Source: an uncultured Bacteroidota bacterium
GTDB taxonomy: Bacteria > Bacteroidota > Bacteroidia > Flavobacteriales > Flavobacteriaceae
Length of the DNA stretch: 64,000 nucleotides
Assembly (NCBI GenBank): GCA_902629505.1
Contig: CACORF010000004.1
Span: 1 to 64,000, forward strand
Reading direction: 5' to 3'
How positions within the stretch are numbered: position 1 is the first letter of the stretch; each line of letters starts with the position of its first letter. This document shows, in pieces, positions 1-10,680 of this stretch. The notes under the pieces were generated by a model, which saw only the letters and a program-made list of their open reading frames with translations, did not search any database and was not told where the DNA came from. The position numbers and the translations under genes are program-made.

Positions 1-54
1 CCTGCTGATGAAGCTCCTGCTGAAGAAGATAGTGATTCTGAAGAAGACAAATAG
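1..54 (+). CDS. rpsP: 30S ribosomal protein S16, C-terminal end only (acidic tail PADEAPAEEDSDSEEDK*)
   Basis: Open frame from base 1 to TAG at 52-54, directly upstream of rimM (usual rpsP-rimM order); identity inferred from context. Confidence 0.6.
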   Translation, partial: PADEAPAEEDSDSEEDK

Positions 55-59
55 TTTCT

Positions 60-575
60 ATGAGAGTTAATCATGTAAAAGTTGGAACTGTTGTTTCAAA
101 ACATGGTTATAAGGGTGAAATTAAAATTAATATATCATCATTCAATCTGCATACTTTTCCAGATTTAAAGCATCTTTTTATTGACATAGATGGATGTTTT
201 ATTCCCTTTATGATTGATAAAATAAGATCATTCTCAAAAAATATTTTAATTGTAAAATTAAATGAAATATCCTCTGAACAAAAAGCTGATGAAATCATTC
301 ATAAGAATGTTTTTGCTGATTCTTCTGAAATTAAATCAAAAAAAAGCTCTGGATTCTTTTATGATAATCTAATAAATTTTGATGTTTTTAGAGATTCTAA
401 AAAAATTGGTAAAATTGAAAATATTAACTCAAATTTACCACAACCTGTTTTTGAAGTAATTTATAACACTAGAAAAGTTTTAATTCCTATACATGTGGAT
501 CTAATTAAAGAAATCGACAAAAAAAATAATATTATTTACCTAGATATTCCTGATGGATTATTAGAAATTATTTAA
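60..575 (+). CDS. rimM: 16S rRNA processing protein RimM
   Basis: 171 aa; VGTVVSKHGYKGEIKI N-terminus and C-terminal PRC-like IPIHVDLIKEID. Confidence 0.9.
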   Translation: MRVNHVKVGTVVSKHGYKGEIKINISSFNLHTFPDLKHLFIDIDGCFIPFMIDKIRSFSKNILIVKLNEISSEQKADEIIHKNVFADSSEIKSKKSSGFFYDNLINFDVFRDSKKIGKIENINSNLPQPVFEVIYNTRKVLIPIHVDLIKEIDKKNNIIYLDIPDGLLEII

Positions 576-610
576 TTGAATTCATATTTTTGCAGTATAA
601 GTTCCAAATT

Positions 611-1783
611 ATGCATGACAATTTTACATCTCCAGATTTTTATCAAATTGATGACCTACTTTCTGAAGAACATAAGTTAATAAGAGAGTCCACAAGACAG
701 TGGGTATCTAAATCTGTTTCTCCAATAATTGAGGAATATGCTCAAAAGGCTGAATTCCCAAAACATCTTATAAAAGAGCTTGCAGAAATAGGTGCTTTTG
801 GGCCATATATACCTGAAAAATACGGAGGAGCAGGACTAGACCAGATTAGTTATGGTATTATGATGCAAGAAATTGAGAGAGGTGATAGTGGAATTAGGTC
901 TACAGCATCTGTTCAATCCTCGTTAGTTATGTATCCTATATATAAATTTGGAAGTGAAGATCAAAAAGAAAGGTTTTTACCTAAACTGGCAACTGGTGAA
1001 ATAATGGGATGTTTTGGGCTGACTGAACCTGATCATGGTTCAAATCCAGGTGGTATGATAACTAATTTCAAAGATGATGGTGATCACATAATATTAAATG
1101 GATCCAAAATGTGGATCTCAAACTCTCCATTTGCTGACATAGCTGTGGTATGGGCAAAAGATGAAAATAAAAGAATTCATGGGGTTATTGTTGAAAGAGG
1201 TATGAAAGGCTTCTCAACTCCTGAAACTCATAACAAATGGTCATTAAGAGCCTCTTCTACCGGTGAATTAATTTTTGATAATGTAAGAGTGCCAAAAGAA
1301 AATATTCTCCCAGGAAAGTCTGGACTTGGCGCACCACTTATGTGTCTTGATTCTGCTAGATATGGAATATCATGGGGAGCAATTGGCGTTGCAATGGACT
1401 GTTACAATACAGCACTAAACTATTCACTTGAAAGAGTTCAATTTGGAAAACCTATTGCTGCTAAACAACTTCAACAAAAAAAGTTGGCTGAGATGTTAAC
1501 TGAAATTACAAAAGCTCAATTATTATCTTGGAAATTAGGTAAGCTTAAAAATGATGATAAAGCATCCTCAGCACAAATTTCTCTTGCTAAGAGAAATAAT
1601 GTTGATATGGCAATCAAAATTGCCCGAGATGCTAGGCAAGTTTTGGGTGGAATGGGTATAACAGGAGAGTACAGCATAATGAGACATATGATGAATTTAG
1701 AATCAGTCATAACATATGAAGGGACACATGACATTCACCTACTTATTTTAGGTAATGAAATAACTGGTCACAGCGCATTTTAA
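611..1783 (+). CDS. acyl-CoA dehydrogenase, glutaryl-CoA dehydrogenase type
   Basis: GLTEPDHGSNPGGM, QVLGGMGITGEYSIMRHMMNLESVITYEGTHDIHLLILGNEITG; ATG at 611 preferred over the track's TTG at 590. Confidence 0.9.
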   Translation: MHDNFTSPDFYQIDDLLSEEHKLIRESTRQWVSKSVSPIIEEYAQKAEFPKHLIKELAEIGAFGPYIPEKYGGAGLDQISYGIMMQEIERGDSGIRSTASVQSSLVMYPIYKFGSEDQKERFLPKLATGEIMGCFGLTEPDHGSNPGGMITNFKDDGDHIILNGSKMWISNSPFADIAVVWAKDENKRIHGVIVERGMKGFSTPETHNKWSLRASSTGELIFDNVRVPKENILPGKSGLGAPLMCLDSARYGISWGAIGVAMDCYNTALNYSLERVQFGKPIAAKQLQQKKLAEMLTEITKAQLLSWKLGKLKNDDKASSAQISLAKRNNVDMAIKIARDARQVLGGMGITGEYSIMRHMMNLESVITYEGTHDIHLLILGNEITGHSAF

Positions 1784-4119
1784 AAGTAAAACACAAATCC
1801 AACACTTGGGATAATTGAAGTCCGATTATCACTTTGAACTTCAATTAAACTTCTAGGTATAATTACATTTTGATTACTATCTCTTAAGAGTCCATATTCA
1901 GGGGGGACTGGTATCTCATTTCCTAAAAGATTCTCGGCATCCATATAAAAATTCATTGAAGTCGTCTTAAAATTCCATCTTTTATCAATCCTTAAGTCCA
2001 GCTTCAAGAACTTATCTAAAAAGTAATTACCTAACTGAGAATAGTCAAATACTATTTCAGGGTATGACATATTACTAACTTCTATATTAATTGGAGCATA
2101 TGGTGTTTTGTCAGTATATCTTAGTTTGGAACTTATCTCCCAATTTTTTTTCAATTTATAACCTCCTGTGAATGAGAATAGGTTTCTATTATCCCAGACC
2201 GAGGGCAAATAAATTTTATCAATTCCAGAAAACTTTGAATAAAAGAAAGTATAGGATAAAATACCATAAAAATTATTTTTAAGTTTTTGTTGATATAGAA
2301 GTTCCATACCATATGATTTACCTTTACCAATAGTTAATATTTTTTCATTACCTAAAACTTCAAAATCTCCACCTTTATTTGCTAAAGAGACCATATCTGT
2401 TGATGACACTGGGTAGTTACTATATCTTTTATCAAATAACTCAATAGTGAATCTGGATGACTCAGAATTAATAAACTCAAGTCCAATAACTAAATGATCA
2501 CTTTGTGTATATTTTGAATTTTTATTAGTCAACATATTATTTAAGTCTCTGAATCCAAGTGAAGTATATGTTGGCATTTTATAATATCGACCAGATGTTA
2601 AATTTAGATTCCACTTATTGTTTCTAGATAATGCAAGTGAAAGTGCCAACCTTGGTGATATATTCTCAAAAATTTTATTTTCTGATGTAAAATTATCTTG
2701 ATCTGTTCTTATTCCAAATGATACTGATAATTTATCATTAAAAAATCTTTTTGAAGATTTTAAAAATAAACCGTACTTAAAAAAATCAATATTTGAATTG
2801 TAATTAATATTATAAAATTGAAACAATGTCCTATTTGAATATTTTGATAGTTGAAAATTCCCACCAAATGAAAATTTATAATTCTCAAAACTATTGTTGC
2901 TTATAAATCTTAATTTTATATCCTCTTCAGTTGAAATATTTGAATAAACCTTATTTGTTTTTGAAACATTGTCCTCAAATCTTTCAAAGTTATTTTCAAG
3001 TTTGTTATTACTTAAGGATAAATTAAAAAATCCATTTGAGTTTTTATAAATTCTTTTCCAAGTGACTCCAAAAGTTCTTGACTTTTGATTAGTAATTGGT
3101 ATTTGTTCAATTGTTGATTGATTTTCAAAATCGAATTCATCAGGTTCATTTACTGTCAACTCATCAATTGAGCCGATTCCAATAAAATTTATATAGTTAT
3201 AATTATCAATTTTATGATTTAACTTCATTTGATAATCCCAATAATCAGGAAGAAATGAAAAACCAAAAGCCTTAAAAATAAATTGCAAATAGCTTCTCCT
3301 TAAAGAAAAAATAAAAGAAGTATCTTGATTTACTGGACCATCTAATGTAATCCCTGCCTCACTCGAACCAATTCGAAAGTTTCCTGAAATTCTTTCTTTG
3401 TTAGCCTCTTTTTGAACAAATGATAATACGCCCGACAAGGCATTATCATATTCTGCACCAAAAGAGGAAGTTGAAAGTGTAACATCTTTTATGAAAGATA
3501 TATTTACAAGCCCTACGGGACCTCCTGAACTTCCTTGTGTACTAAAATGATTAATGTTTGGAATTTCAATTCCATCGATATAATAAACTGTTTCATTTGG
3601 ACCTCCACCTCTGATAATTATATCATTTCTAAATCCACCAACTGATGGAGAAATACCAGGTAAACTTTGAATAACTCTGGTAATATCATTATTACCTCCA
3701 GGATAAGTTTCGATTTCAACAGCTGAGAATGTTTGAGTTGACAATGGAGTCTCAATTGATGTTTTAAATGGTGACTCTACTACTATTACTTCATCAAGTT
3801 CTTCAGATGAAGGATTTAATCCATACTGCAAAGACTGGTTCCCTGCTGATTTAACTATGACATTGAATATTGTTTGAGATTTAAACCCTATAAAACTAGC
3901 CTTAACGTTATAACTTGAAGTAGGAATATCATTAATTTCAAAAAGCCCTTCGCTATTGGTTATTGCAAAAAAGTCAGAATCTTCAATTTGAATTGTTGCC
4001 CCTTCAAGATTAAGCCCAGTATCATTGTTAAAAACTTTCCCTGAAATAGTTCCTAAATTTTGAGATTGTAAGTTTAAGGATATAAATAATAAACAAAAAG
4101 TGACAAGCTGCCTTTTCAT
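1780..4119 (-). CDS. TonB-dependent receptor with N-terminal CarboxypepD-regulatory-like domain
   Basis: Signal peptide, GTISGKVFNNDTGLNLEGATIQI, plug motif IVRGGGPNETVYYIDGIEIPNINHF-type region, terminal aromatic residue. Confidence 0.92.
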   Translation of the reverse strand: MKRQLVTFCLLFISLNLQSQNLGTISGKVFNNDTGLNLEGATIQIEDSDFFAITNSEGLFEINDIPTSSYNVKASFIGFKSQTIFNVIVKSAGNQSLQYGLNPSSEELDEVIVVESPFKTSIETPLSTQTFSAVEIETYPGGNNDITRVIQSLPGISPSVGGFRNDIIIRGGGPNETVYYIDGIEIPNINHFSTQGSSGGPVGLVNISFIKDVTLSTSSFGAEYDNALSGVLSFVQKEANKERISGNFRIGSSEAGITLDGPVNQDTSFIFSLRRSYLQFIFKAFGFSFLPDYWDYQMKLNHKIDNYNYINFIGIGSIDELTVNEPDEFDFENQSTIEQIPITNQKSRTFGVTWKRIYKNSNGFFNLSLSNNKLENNFERFEDNVSKTNKVYSNISTEEDIKLRFISNNSFENYKFSFGGNFQLSKYSNRTLFQFYNINYNSNIDFFKYGLFLKSSKRFFNDKLSVSFGIRTDQDNFTSENKIFENISPRLALSLALSRNNKWNLNLTSGRYYKMPTYTSLGFRDLNNMLTNKNSKYTQSDHLVIGLEFINSESSRFTIELFDKRYSNYPVSSTDMVSLANKGGDFEVLGNEKILTIGKGKSYGMELLYQQKLKNNFYGILSYTFFYSKFSGIDKIYLPSVWDNRNLFSFTGGYKLKKNWEISSKLRYTDKTPYAPINIEVSNMSYPEIVFDYSQLGNYFLDKFLKLDLRIDKRWNFKTTSMNFYMDAENLLGNEIPVPPEYGLLRDSNQNVIIPRSLIEVQSDNRTSIIPSVGFVFYF

Positions 4120-5037
4120 TTATGAGTTAAGTGCTTTTTTACAATAATCTAGACATCTTTTAACCTCTTTAACTCTATTTGATCCTTCAGGAATTCTATA
4201 TTCAAGTTCTATCGTAGCGGTAAATTTATATGATCTATCCCTCATCAATCTCAAGACTTTATCTATTGGTGTGTCTCCAAATCCCCATATTTGATTGTCA
4301 CTTACACCAGGGTTCGCATATTTACCAAATTGTCTGTCTTTTAAATGTAGACTACATATTTTTTTGTGATTATTCTTTATAAATTCTATTAAAGATTCTT
4401 TTGTATTACCCCTAACGTTTATATAATGTCCAATATCTAGATTTATAAAGTTTCTTTTTGATGATGAAAGAGCATAATCCCAAGCTTGGTCTGTAGCCAT
4501 CTTATTTGACCCAAGATTATTGCTATGTGTATGATAACCTATATTAACTTTGTGTTTTTCAGCAAAATAATTAACTCTATCAATATTCTCATTATCTAAT
4601 AACTCATTTGTTAAAAAATCTGCTCCTAAAGCTTTTGTTGCCCTCATAGCATATTCAATCTCACCATCAGTATTTTTTGAGCTAATACAGTTGGGTTTAA
4701 AAGCAAAAATATTTACACCATTATCATTAAAAAATTTCCTCATACTTTTAAGTTGCCTATTGGACACATTTGATCTCCAATTAGCATGTTGTCTTGTTGA
4801 TCTAGGAATACCTAATGTTTTTTCTACATGATTACCCATCAATTCAATATTATCTAAACCCGAGTCTAAACAATTTTGCAGTATAATATTTGCTTCTTCC
4901 TTACCTGTATTAAACGAATAAGTAATTACCGATATATCAACACCATTTATATCGTTTATTATTGATATAAAATTATAATTAAGAGCTCCTAGAGTAATCA
5001 GGGATGATTTTTTAATAAAACTTCGTCTTGATTTCAT
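4120..5037 (-). CDS. sugar phosphate isomerase/epimerase family (xylose isomerase-like TIM barrel), Tat-like signal
   Basis: MKSRRSFIKKSS signal, NIGYHTHSNNLG, NLDIGHYINVRGN, SLHLKDRQ; internal ATG at 5037 fits better than 5181. Confidence 0.8.
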   Translation of the reverse strand: MKSRRSFIKKSSLITLGALNYNFISIINDINGVDISVITYSFNTGKEEANIILQNCLDSGLDNIELMGNHVEKTLGIPRSTRQHANWRSNVSNRQLKSMRKFFNDNGVNIFAFKPNCISSKNTDGEIEYAMRATKALGADFLTNELLDNENIDRVNYFAEKHKVNIGYHTHSNNLGSNKMATDQAWDYALSSSKRNFINLDIGHYINVRGNTKESLIEFIKNNHKKICSLHLKDRQFGKYANPGVSDNQIWGFGDTPIDKVLRLMRDRSYKFTATIELEYRIPEGSNRVKEVKRCLDYCKKALNS

Positions 5038-5126
5038 TCTAATGTTAATAATTAATATATGTTTTTTTTTAAGTTGATACTTAACTTTAAATATAATTAA
5101 ATACTTTTTTAATATAAGCTTGTAAA

Positions 5127-5771
5127 ATGAAAAAGGGTATAATATTTGATATGGATGGAACAATAGTAGATAGCTTACCATATCATTATAAAGCTTGGAA
5201 AATTTTTTTTAGGGAAAATAAAGTTGAAAATTTTTCTGACAAATTAAAAGATTATAAAGGTGGTGGAACTCTTGATTTAATGACTGCAGTCTATGGTGAC
5301 AAATATTCAAGAAAAGAGTTGAAAATAATGACTGATGATAAAGAGATAATCTTCAGACAAATTTATAAAAACAATGTAGAGCCAATCAAGGGTTTTATGA
5401 AAATGTTTGAGTTTATTAAATCAAAAAAAATTTTAGTAGGACTCGCTAGTAATGCCATTAGAAAGAATGTTAAAATGATTCTAAATGAATTGAAAATATA
5501 TGAAAAGTTTGATAGTATTATTTGTGGAGATGAAGTAAAAAGAGGTAAACCAAATCCTGAGATGTTTGATAAGACTGTTAACAGATTCAAATTGAAAAAA
5601 AAAGAATGTCTAATTTTTGAAGATTCAGTTGAGGGAGTATCAGCCGCGGTTAATTCAAAGGTTGATGTAATTGGCATAACTTCAAGCACCTCCGGAGAGG
5701 TACTTAGAGATAGAGGCTGTAAATTAACTTTGAATGATTATTTAAATTTTGATATATCAACCGTAAAATGA
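5127..5771 (+). CDS. HAD-superfamily hydrolase, beta-phosphoglucomutase-like
   Basis: IIFDMDGTIVDSLPYHYKAW, GLASNA, CGDEVKRGKPNPEMF, IFEDSVEGVSAA. Confidence 0.9.
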   Translation: MKKGIIFDMDGTIVDSLPYHYKAWKIFFRENKVENFSDKLKDYKGGGTLDLMTAVYGDKYSRKELKIMTDDKEIIFRQIYKNNVEPIKGFMKMFEFIKSKKILVGLASNAIRKNVKMILNELKIYEKFDSIICGDEVKRGKPNPEMFDKTVNRFKLKKKECLIFEDSVEGVSAAVNSKVDVIGITSSTSGEVLRDRGCKLTLNDYLNFDISTVK

Positions 5772-5777
5772 AATATC

Positions 5778-7226
5778 TTATTTATTGACATGTTTTTCTA
5801 AAATCTTTTTTGCATTAATTTTGCTCTTTGAACTTTTTCTAATCTTCCAAATTTCTTCTGAAGCTTTTTTTCTTGATGTTTCTAAGTCAATAATTGGATA
5901 TGGGTAATCCTTACCTATGAAAAAGTTGTACATTTCTTGTTCAATTTTAGTCATTTTCCAAGGTTCGTGAATATATTCTGAAGGGATAGATTTGAGTTCC
6001 GATACCCATTTTTTTATAAAATCACCTTTTGGGTCTAAATCAATTGAATTTTTTACAGGATTGTATATTCTTACAGTATTAATTCCTGTAACAGCAGATT
6101 GCATCTGGATTTGTGAATAGTGAATGCCAGGTTCATAATCAAGAAATTTCTTAGCTAAATGATGACTAAAATATTTCCAATCTTGCCATAAATTAAATGC
6201 TGCAAATGATACAATCATTGCCCTCATTCTAAAATTAAGGTAACCTGTTTGATCAAGACAGCGCATACATGCATCTACTATTGGTATACCAGTAATACCA
6301 TCTCTCCAATTTGCCAGTAAATTTTTATCATGATTAATTCTTAATGAGTCATAAGCTCTATTAATATTTTTAAACTCCATTGATGGTTCATCGTCAAATT
6401 TTTGCATAAAATGGCATCTCCATTGAAGTCTTGACAAAAAATTCTTGATGTCTCTATTTTTTGATGATTTATTAAAAAACTGAAAAACTTGTCGTGAAGA
6501 TAAATTACCATAAGTTATGTAAGGAGATAACCTACTACACGAAACTCTACTTTCATTAGGTCTACTAATGTTTTTGGTATAGCCAATATGTCTTGATTTT
6601 TGAAAAGATTTTATGTACATCCATGCATATGTTTCTCCTCCTGGTTGGAATTTTTTATCAAATTTACATTTATAGTTAAAAAGTTTTATTGTTGATGGAA
6701 TTTTTACCTTTTGTTTATTTATTGAGTTCAAATCCGTCACTACAATCTCAGATTTCATTTCATCCATCCATTTCTTTTTCCAATTTTTTCTTGATTTTAA
6801 TCCTCTTATTACTCCATTCGTTTTATTTTGTATCCAATTTATATTTTTTCTTCTAAAGAATTTTGCTATTGTTTTATCTCTAGTATAAGTAAGATTATTC
6901 CCTATTTCTTGATATGATAACACATTTTTTATTTTGTATGTTTTTAAAATTTCCTGAAAAAATTCTAGTACCTCACAATTAATGTAAATTATATCCAAAG
7001 AATATTTTTTGAGCCTTTTTTCTATGTCAATTAATGACTCATGGATAAATCTAATATGACGTGGATCAGAATCATTTGAATCTAAAATTGATGGTTCAAA
7101 TATGTAAATAAATAAAGTTGGATTACCTGATTTTGAAACAAATTCAAGTGATTTATTGTCTATTGTTCTAAGGTCTCTCTTAAACCAAACAATATCTAGT
7201 TCAATATATTTTTTTTTTAGGGGCAT
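5778..7226 (-). CDS. cryptochrome/photolyase family protein (FAD-binding)
   Basis: [56 protein letters not shown]; start at 7226 because the track start runs into the tRNA. Confidence 0.88.
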   Translation of the reverse strand: MPLKKKYIELDIVWFKRDLRTIDNKSLEFVSKSGNPTLFIYIFEPSILDSNDSDPRHIRFIHESLIDIEKRLKKYSLDIIYINCEVLEFFQEILKTYKIKNVLSYQEIGNNLTYTRDKTIAKFFRRKNINWIQNKTNGVIRGLKSRKNWKKKWMDEMKSEIVVTDLNSINKQKVKIPSTIKLFNYKCKFDKKFQPGGETYAWMYIKSFQKSRHIGYTKNISRPNESRVSCSRLSPYITYGNLSSRQVFQFFNKSSKNRDIKNFLSRLQWRCHFMQKFDDEPSMEFKNINRAYDSLRINHDKNLLANWRDGITGIPIVDACMRCLDQTGYLNFRMRAMIVSFAAFNLWQDWKYFSHHLAKKFLDYEPGIHYSQIQMQSAVTGINTVRIYNPVKNSIDLDPKGDFIKKWVSELKSIPSEYIHEPWKMTKIEQEMYNFFIGKDYPYPIIDLETSRKKASEEIWKIRKSSKSKINAKKILEKHVNK

Positions 7227-7235
7227 AATAATTAG

Positions 7236-7317
7236 TACTTCGGGTGGGAATCGAACCCACACTCCAGAAGGAACTGGATTTTGAATCCAGCGCGTCTACC
7301 AGTTTCGCCACCGAAGC
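7236..7317 (-). tRNA. tRNA-Leu (anticodon CAA)
   Basis: Reverse complement GCTTCGGTGGCGAAACTGGTAGACGCGCTGGATTCAAAATCCAG...GTGGGTTCGATTCCCACCCGAAGTA folds as a cloverleaf; anticodon loop TTCAAAA. Confidence 0.95.
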
Positions 7318-7392
7318 TAAAGGGCTCAAAATTAAGAAATTCCATTATATTAAATAATTTATAATAAAATTATACTGAACAATAATTATTTA

Positions 7393-7400
7393 TAAATTTG
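7393..7400 (+). promoter_or_regulatory. candidate Bacteroidota -7 element TAAATTTG upstream of prs
   Basis: Exact match to TAnnTTTG in the tRNA-Leu/prs gap; no clear -33. Confidence 0.45.
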
Positions 7401-7418
7401 CACTCCAATTAAATTAAT

Positions 7419-8351
7419 GTGGAAACACCTGTTAAACTATTTTCTTGCACTCAAAGCATGTCTTTGTCTAACCAAATTGCAAAACATTTTGGGCAAGATC
7501 TAGGTAATGTAAATTTTCAGAGATATAATGATGGTGAATTTCAGCCTTCCTTTGAAGAATCTGTTAGAGGATCCAGGGTATTTATAATCGGATCAACAAA
7601 TCCATCATCTGATAATTTAATGGAAATGCTTCTAATGCTTGATGCAGCTAAAAGGGCTTCAGCAAGACATGTTAATGCTGTAATTCCTTATTTTGGTTGG
7701 GCTAGACAAGACAGAAAGGATAAACCTAGAGTCCCAATTGGGGCAAAATTAGTCGCAAAGCTCCTTGAATCAGCTGGAGCATCAAGAATAATTACGATGG
7801 ACTTACATGCTGACCAAATCCAAGGATTTTTTGAAAAGCCTGTTGATCATCTTTATGCTTCATCGATTTTTGTACCATACATAAAATCACTAAATATTAA
7901 TAATTTAACAATAGCATCTCCTGATATGGGTGGATCTAAAAGAGCTTACGCATATTCTAAATTTTTAAATGCAGATGTAGTAATATGTTACAAGCAGAGA
8001 TCAAAAGGTAATGTGATTACTCATATGGAACTAATTGGTGATGTTACAGGTAAAAATGTTATTTTAATTGATGATATGGTTGATACCGCTGGCACATTAA
8101 CAAAAGCTGCAGACTTAATGATTGAGAAAGGTGCTGAATCTGTAATTGCAATTTGTACTCATGCACTTCTTTCTGGAGATGCATATGATAAAATTGAAAA
8201 ATCAAAACTAAAAAAATTAATCACTAGTGATTCAATTGATATAAAGAATAAATCAAAAAAAGTTGAACACCTTACATGCTCTAAAATTTTTGCTGAAGCC
8301 ATGTACAATGTTCATAATAATAAATCAATTGACAAACTATTTATAAACTAA
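7419..8351 (+). CDS. prs: ribose-phosphate pyrophosphokinase
   Basis: [65 protein letters not shown] start, overlapping an out-of-frame ATG at 7417. Confidence 0.95.
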   Translation: METPVKLFSCTQSMSLSNQIAKHFGQDLGNVNFQRYNDGEFQPSFEESVRGSRVFIIGSTNPSSDNLMEMLLMLDAAKRASARHVNAVIPYFGWARQDRKDKPRVPIGAKLVAKLLESAGASRIITMDLHADQIQGFFEKPVDHLYASSIFVPYIKSLNINNLTIASPDMGGSKRAYAYSKFLNADVVICYKQRSKGNVITHMELIGDVTGKNVILIDDMVDTAGTLTKAADLMIEKGAESVIAICTHALLSGDAYDKIEKSKLKKLITSDSIDIKNKSKKVEHLTCSKIFAEAMYNVHNNKSIDKLFIN

Positions 8352-8355
8352 AAAA

Positions 8356-9063
8356 ATGAAATCTATTGAAATAAAAGGCTTAATAAGAGAAGCTACAGGA
8401 AAAACAAGTACAAATTCTGTTAGAAAAGATGGAAATGTTCCATGCGTGTTATATGGTGGAAATGAAATTCTGCATTTCACTGCATCAGAGATAGGTTTCA
8501 AAGATTTAGTCTACACTGCAGCAGCACATACAGTTGTTCTAGATCTTGGAAATAAAAAGAAAAATGCTATTCTCCAAGACATACAATTTCATCCTGTATC
8601 AGATAAAATTCTTCATGCAGACTTCTATGAGCTTCATGATGATAAACCAGTAACAATGGATATACCTGTTGAGCTAAGCGGTTCTGCTCCAGGTGTACTT
8701 AATAGTGGTGGAATATTAACAAGAAATAAAAGAAAATTAAGAGTTAAAGCTCTTCCAGGGAATCTACCAGACTCTCTAAATGTCGATATTTCTGAGCTTG
8801 AACTCGGCGATAAATTTTACACTTCTGAACTTAAAAGCGATGACTATGAATTACTTCATCCAGATAATACGGTAGTTTGCCAAGTTAGAACTTCAAGAGC
8901 TTCCATGGCTTTACCTGAAGATGAAGAAGGAATCGAAGGTGAAGAGGGAGTAGAAGGTGCAGAAGGTGCAGAAGGTGCAGAAGGTTCAGAAGGTAAAGCT
9001 ACTGAAAGTGCTGATGCAAAATCGGAGGCTCCTAAAGAAGAATCTCAAGATTCAAAAGAATAA
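8356..9063 (+). CDS. rplY: 50S ribosomal protein L25/general stress protein Ctc with acidic low-complexity tail
   Basis: [43 protein letters not shown]-terminal [14 protein letters not shown]. Confidence 0.92.
   Translation: MKSIEIKGLIREATGKTSTNSVRKDGNVPCVLYGGNEILHFTASEIGFKDLVYTAAAHTVVLDLGNKKKNAILQDIQFHPVSDKILHADFYELHDDKPVTMDIPVELSGSAPGVLNSGGILTRNKRKLRVKALPGNLPDSLNVDISELELGDKFYTSELKSDDYELLHPDNTVVCQVRTSRASMALPEDEEGIEGEEGVEGAEGAEGAEGSEGKATESADAKSEAPKEESQDSKE
8953..8994 (+). repeat. 9-bp tandem repeat (gaaggtgca), about 4.7 copies, within rplY
   Basis: gaaggtgca x3, gaaggttca, gaaggt in direct read. Confidence 0.9.
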
Positions 9064-9155
9064 TTGTATTTAATTAATCTTAACTTTAATAAGATTATTT
9101 CAGTTCAATGTATTTTTTTAACAAAATCGTATCACGGTTCTCTTCAAAGTCTGAT

Positions 9156-9740
9156 ATGAATAAATATCTCATCTTAGGTATTGGAAACATTGGTTCTGAA
9201 TATGAAAACACAAGACATAATATTGGATTTGATGTCCTAGATAAACTTGCATTAGAATTAAAAGTGAATTTTGATTCTGTAAAATTAGCATTTCGAGCTG
9301 AGGGAAAATATAAAGGGAAAAAATTAATTTTAATTAAACCCAATAATTATGTTAATAATTCGGGAAAGTCACTTTCATATTGGATGAAAAAAGAAAAAGT
9401 TGACACAAATAATATACTAGTAGTTTGTGATGATCTAAATCTCTACTTTGGGAATATAAAAATTAAATCAAAAGGAAATTCAGGAGGACATAATGGATTG
9501 AAGGACATTGAGAAATTTCTTGGAAATTCTAATTATTCTAGGATTAGAATCGGTATTTCAAATAACAAGAATGTTTCTATGACAGATTATGTGCTTGGTA
9601 AATGGACAGCTGAAGAACAGTTAAAAATACCATTATTAACAATTAAATCTATTGAGGTAATTTTTTCATTTCTACAAACTGGATTAGAGAGGACTATGAA
9701 TTTTTATAATAAGAAGAACTTTATAGATGAAAATTTATAA
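9156..9740 (+). CDS. pth: aminoacyl-tRNA hydrolase
   Basis: LILGIGNIGSEYENTRHNIGFDVLD, IKPNNYVNNSGKSL, GGHNGLKDIEKFLG; ATG at 9156 is the natural start. Confidence 0.94.
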   Translation: MNKYLILGIGNIGSEYENTRHNIGFDVLDKLALELKVNFDSVKLAFRAEGKYKGKKLILIKPNNYVNNSGKSLSYWMKKEKVDTNNILVVCDDLNLYFGNIKIKSKGNSGGHNGLKDIEKFLGNSNYSRIRIGISNNKNVSMTDYVLGKWTAEEQLKIPLLTIKSIEVIFSFLQTGLERTMNFYNKKNFIDENL

Positions 9741-10653
9741 AAGTATTGATCAATATAATGAGTCAAAAAGTTCTGTTGTAACAATTGGGACATTTGATGG
9801 TGTTCATAAAGGTCATCAAAAAGTTTTTGAAAAGGTTATTAATGCATCAAAACTAAGTAATTTATCATCTGTAGTTTTAACTTTTTTCCCTCATCCTAGG
9901 ATTATATTAAATAAGTATAATGATGTAAAAATGATAGATACTTTAGATGAAAAAATAAATCATTTAGAAAAGATTGGAATTGATCATCTCATAATTCATC
10001 CTTTCGATAAAAAGTTTTCATTGTTATCTGCTGATCAATTTATAAAAGAGTATCTAATAGATAAGCTTAAGCTAAAACATATTATTATAGGGTATGATCA
10101 TAGGTTTGGTAAAGGACGAGAAGCCTCAATCACGGATCTTAAAGAATACTCTAGTGAATTCAATTTTGTAGTTGATGAAATTGATGCGCAAGAAATTGAA
10201 AAAATCGCTATAAGTTCAACAAAGATCAGAAAATCAATAAATGAAGGCGACTTGGAAACAACAAGAGTATATTTAGGAAGATTTTTTAGTTTAACTGGTA
10301 AAGTTGTGAATGGTGATGGGCTAGGCAAGCAAATAGATTATCCTACAGCTAATATCAAAATTGAGGAAAATTATAAAATTATTCCAAAAGACGGTGTCTA
10401 CTATATTAAAACTACAATTGATAATAAATTATACAATGGTATGATGAACATTGGTCACCGACCAACTATTGGAAGTAAAGAAAAATCTATTGAAGTAAAC
10501 CTATTTAACTTTAATAGGGACATCTATGATAAAATCATTAGTATAAATGTTATTAAGAAAATAAGAGACGAAAAAAAGTTTTCCTCAATTGAGGCTTTAA
10601 AAGCTCAATTAGCAAAAGATCAAGAACATTGCCTAAAATTAATAAACAAATAA
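9727..10653 (+). CDS. ribF: bifunctional riboflavin kinase/FAD synthetase
   Basis: TIGTFDGVHKGHQKVF, GYDHRFGKGREA, GRFFSLTGKVVNGDGLGKQIDYPTANI. Confidence 0.94.
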   Translation: MKIYKSIDQYNESKSSVVTIGTFDGVHKGHQKVFEKVINASKLSNLSSVVLTFFPHPRIILNKYNDVKMIDTLDEKINHLEKIGIDHLIIHPFDKKFSLLSADQFIKEYLIDKLKLKHIIIGYDHRFGKGREASITDLKEYSSEFNFVVDEIDAQEIEKIAISSTKIRKSINEGDLETTRVYLGRFFSLTGKVVNGDGLGKQIDYPTANIKIEENYKIIPKDGVYYIKTTIDNKLYNGMMNIGHRPTIGSKEKSIEVNLFNFNRDIYDKIISINVIKKIRDEKKFSSIEALKAQLAKDQEHCLKLINK

Positions 10654-10657
10654 GTTT

Positions 10658-10665
10658 TATCTTTG
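10658..10665 (+). promoter_or_regulatory. candidate -7 element TATCTTTG upstream of serS
   Basis: Exact TAnnTTTG match 15 nt before the ATG. Confidence 0.4.
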
Positions 10666-10680
10666 ATTTCAAAATAACCT

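Noticed and set aside
7227-7262. N-terminal [12 protein letters not shown] extension of the photolyase ORF
   Set aside because: Encoded by the 3' part of tRNA-Leu and spacer; ATG at 7226 is the sensible start
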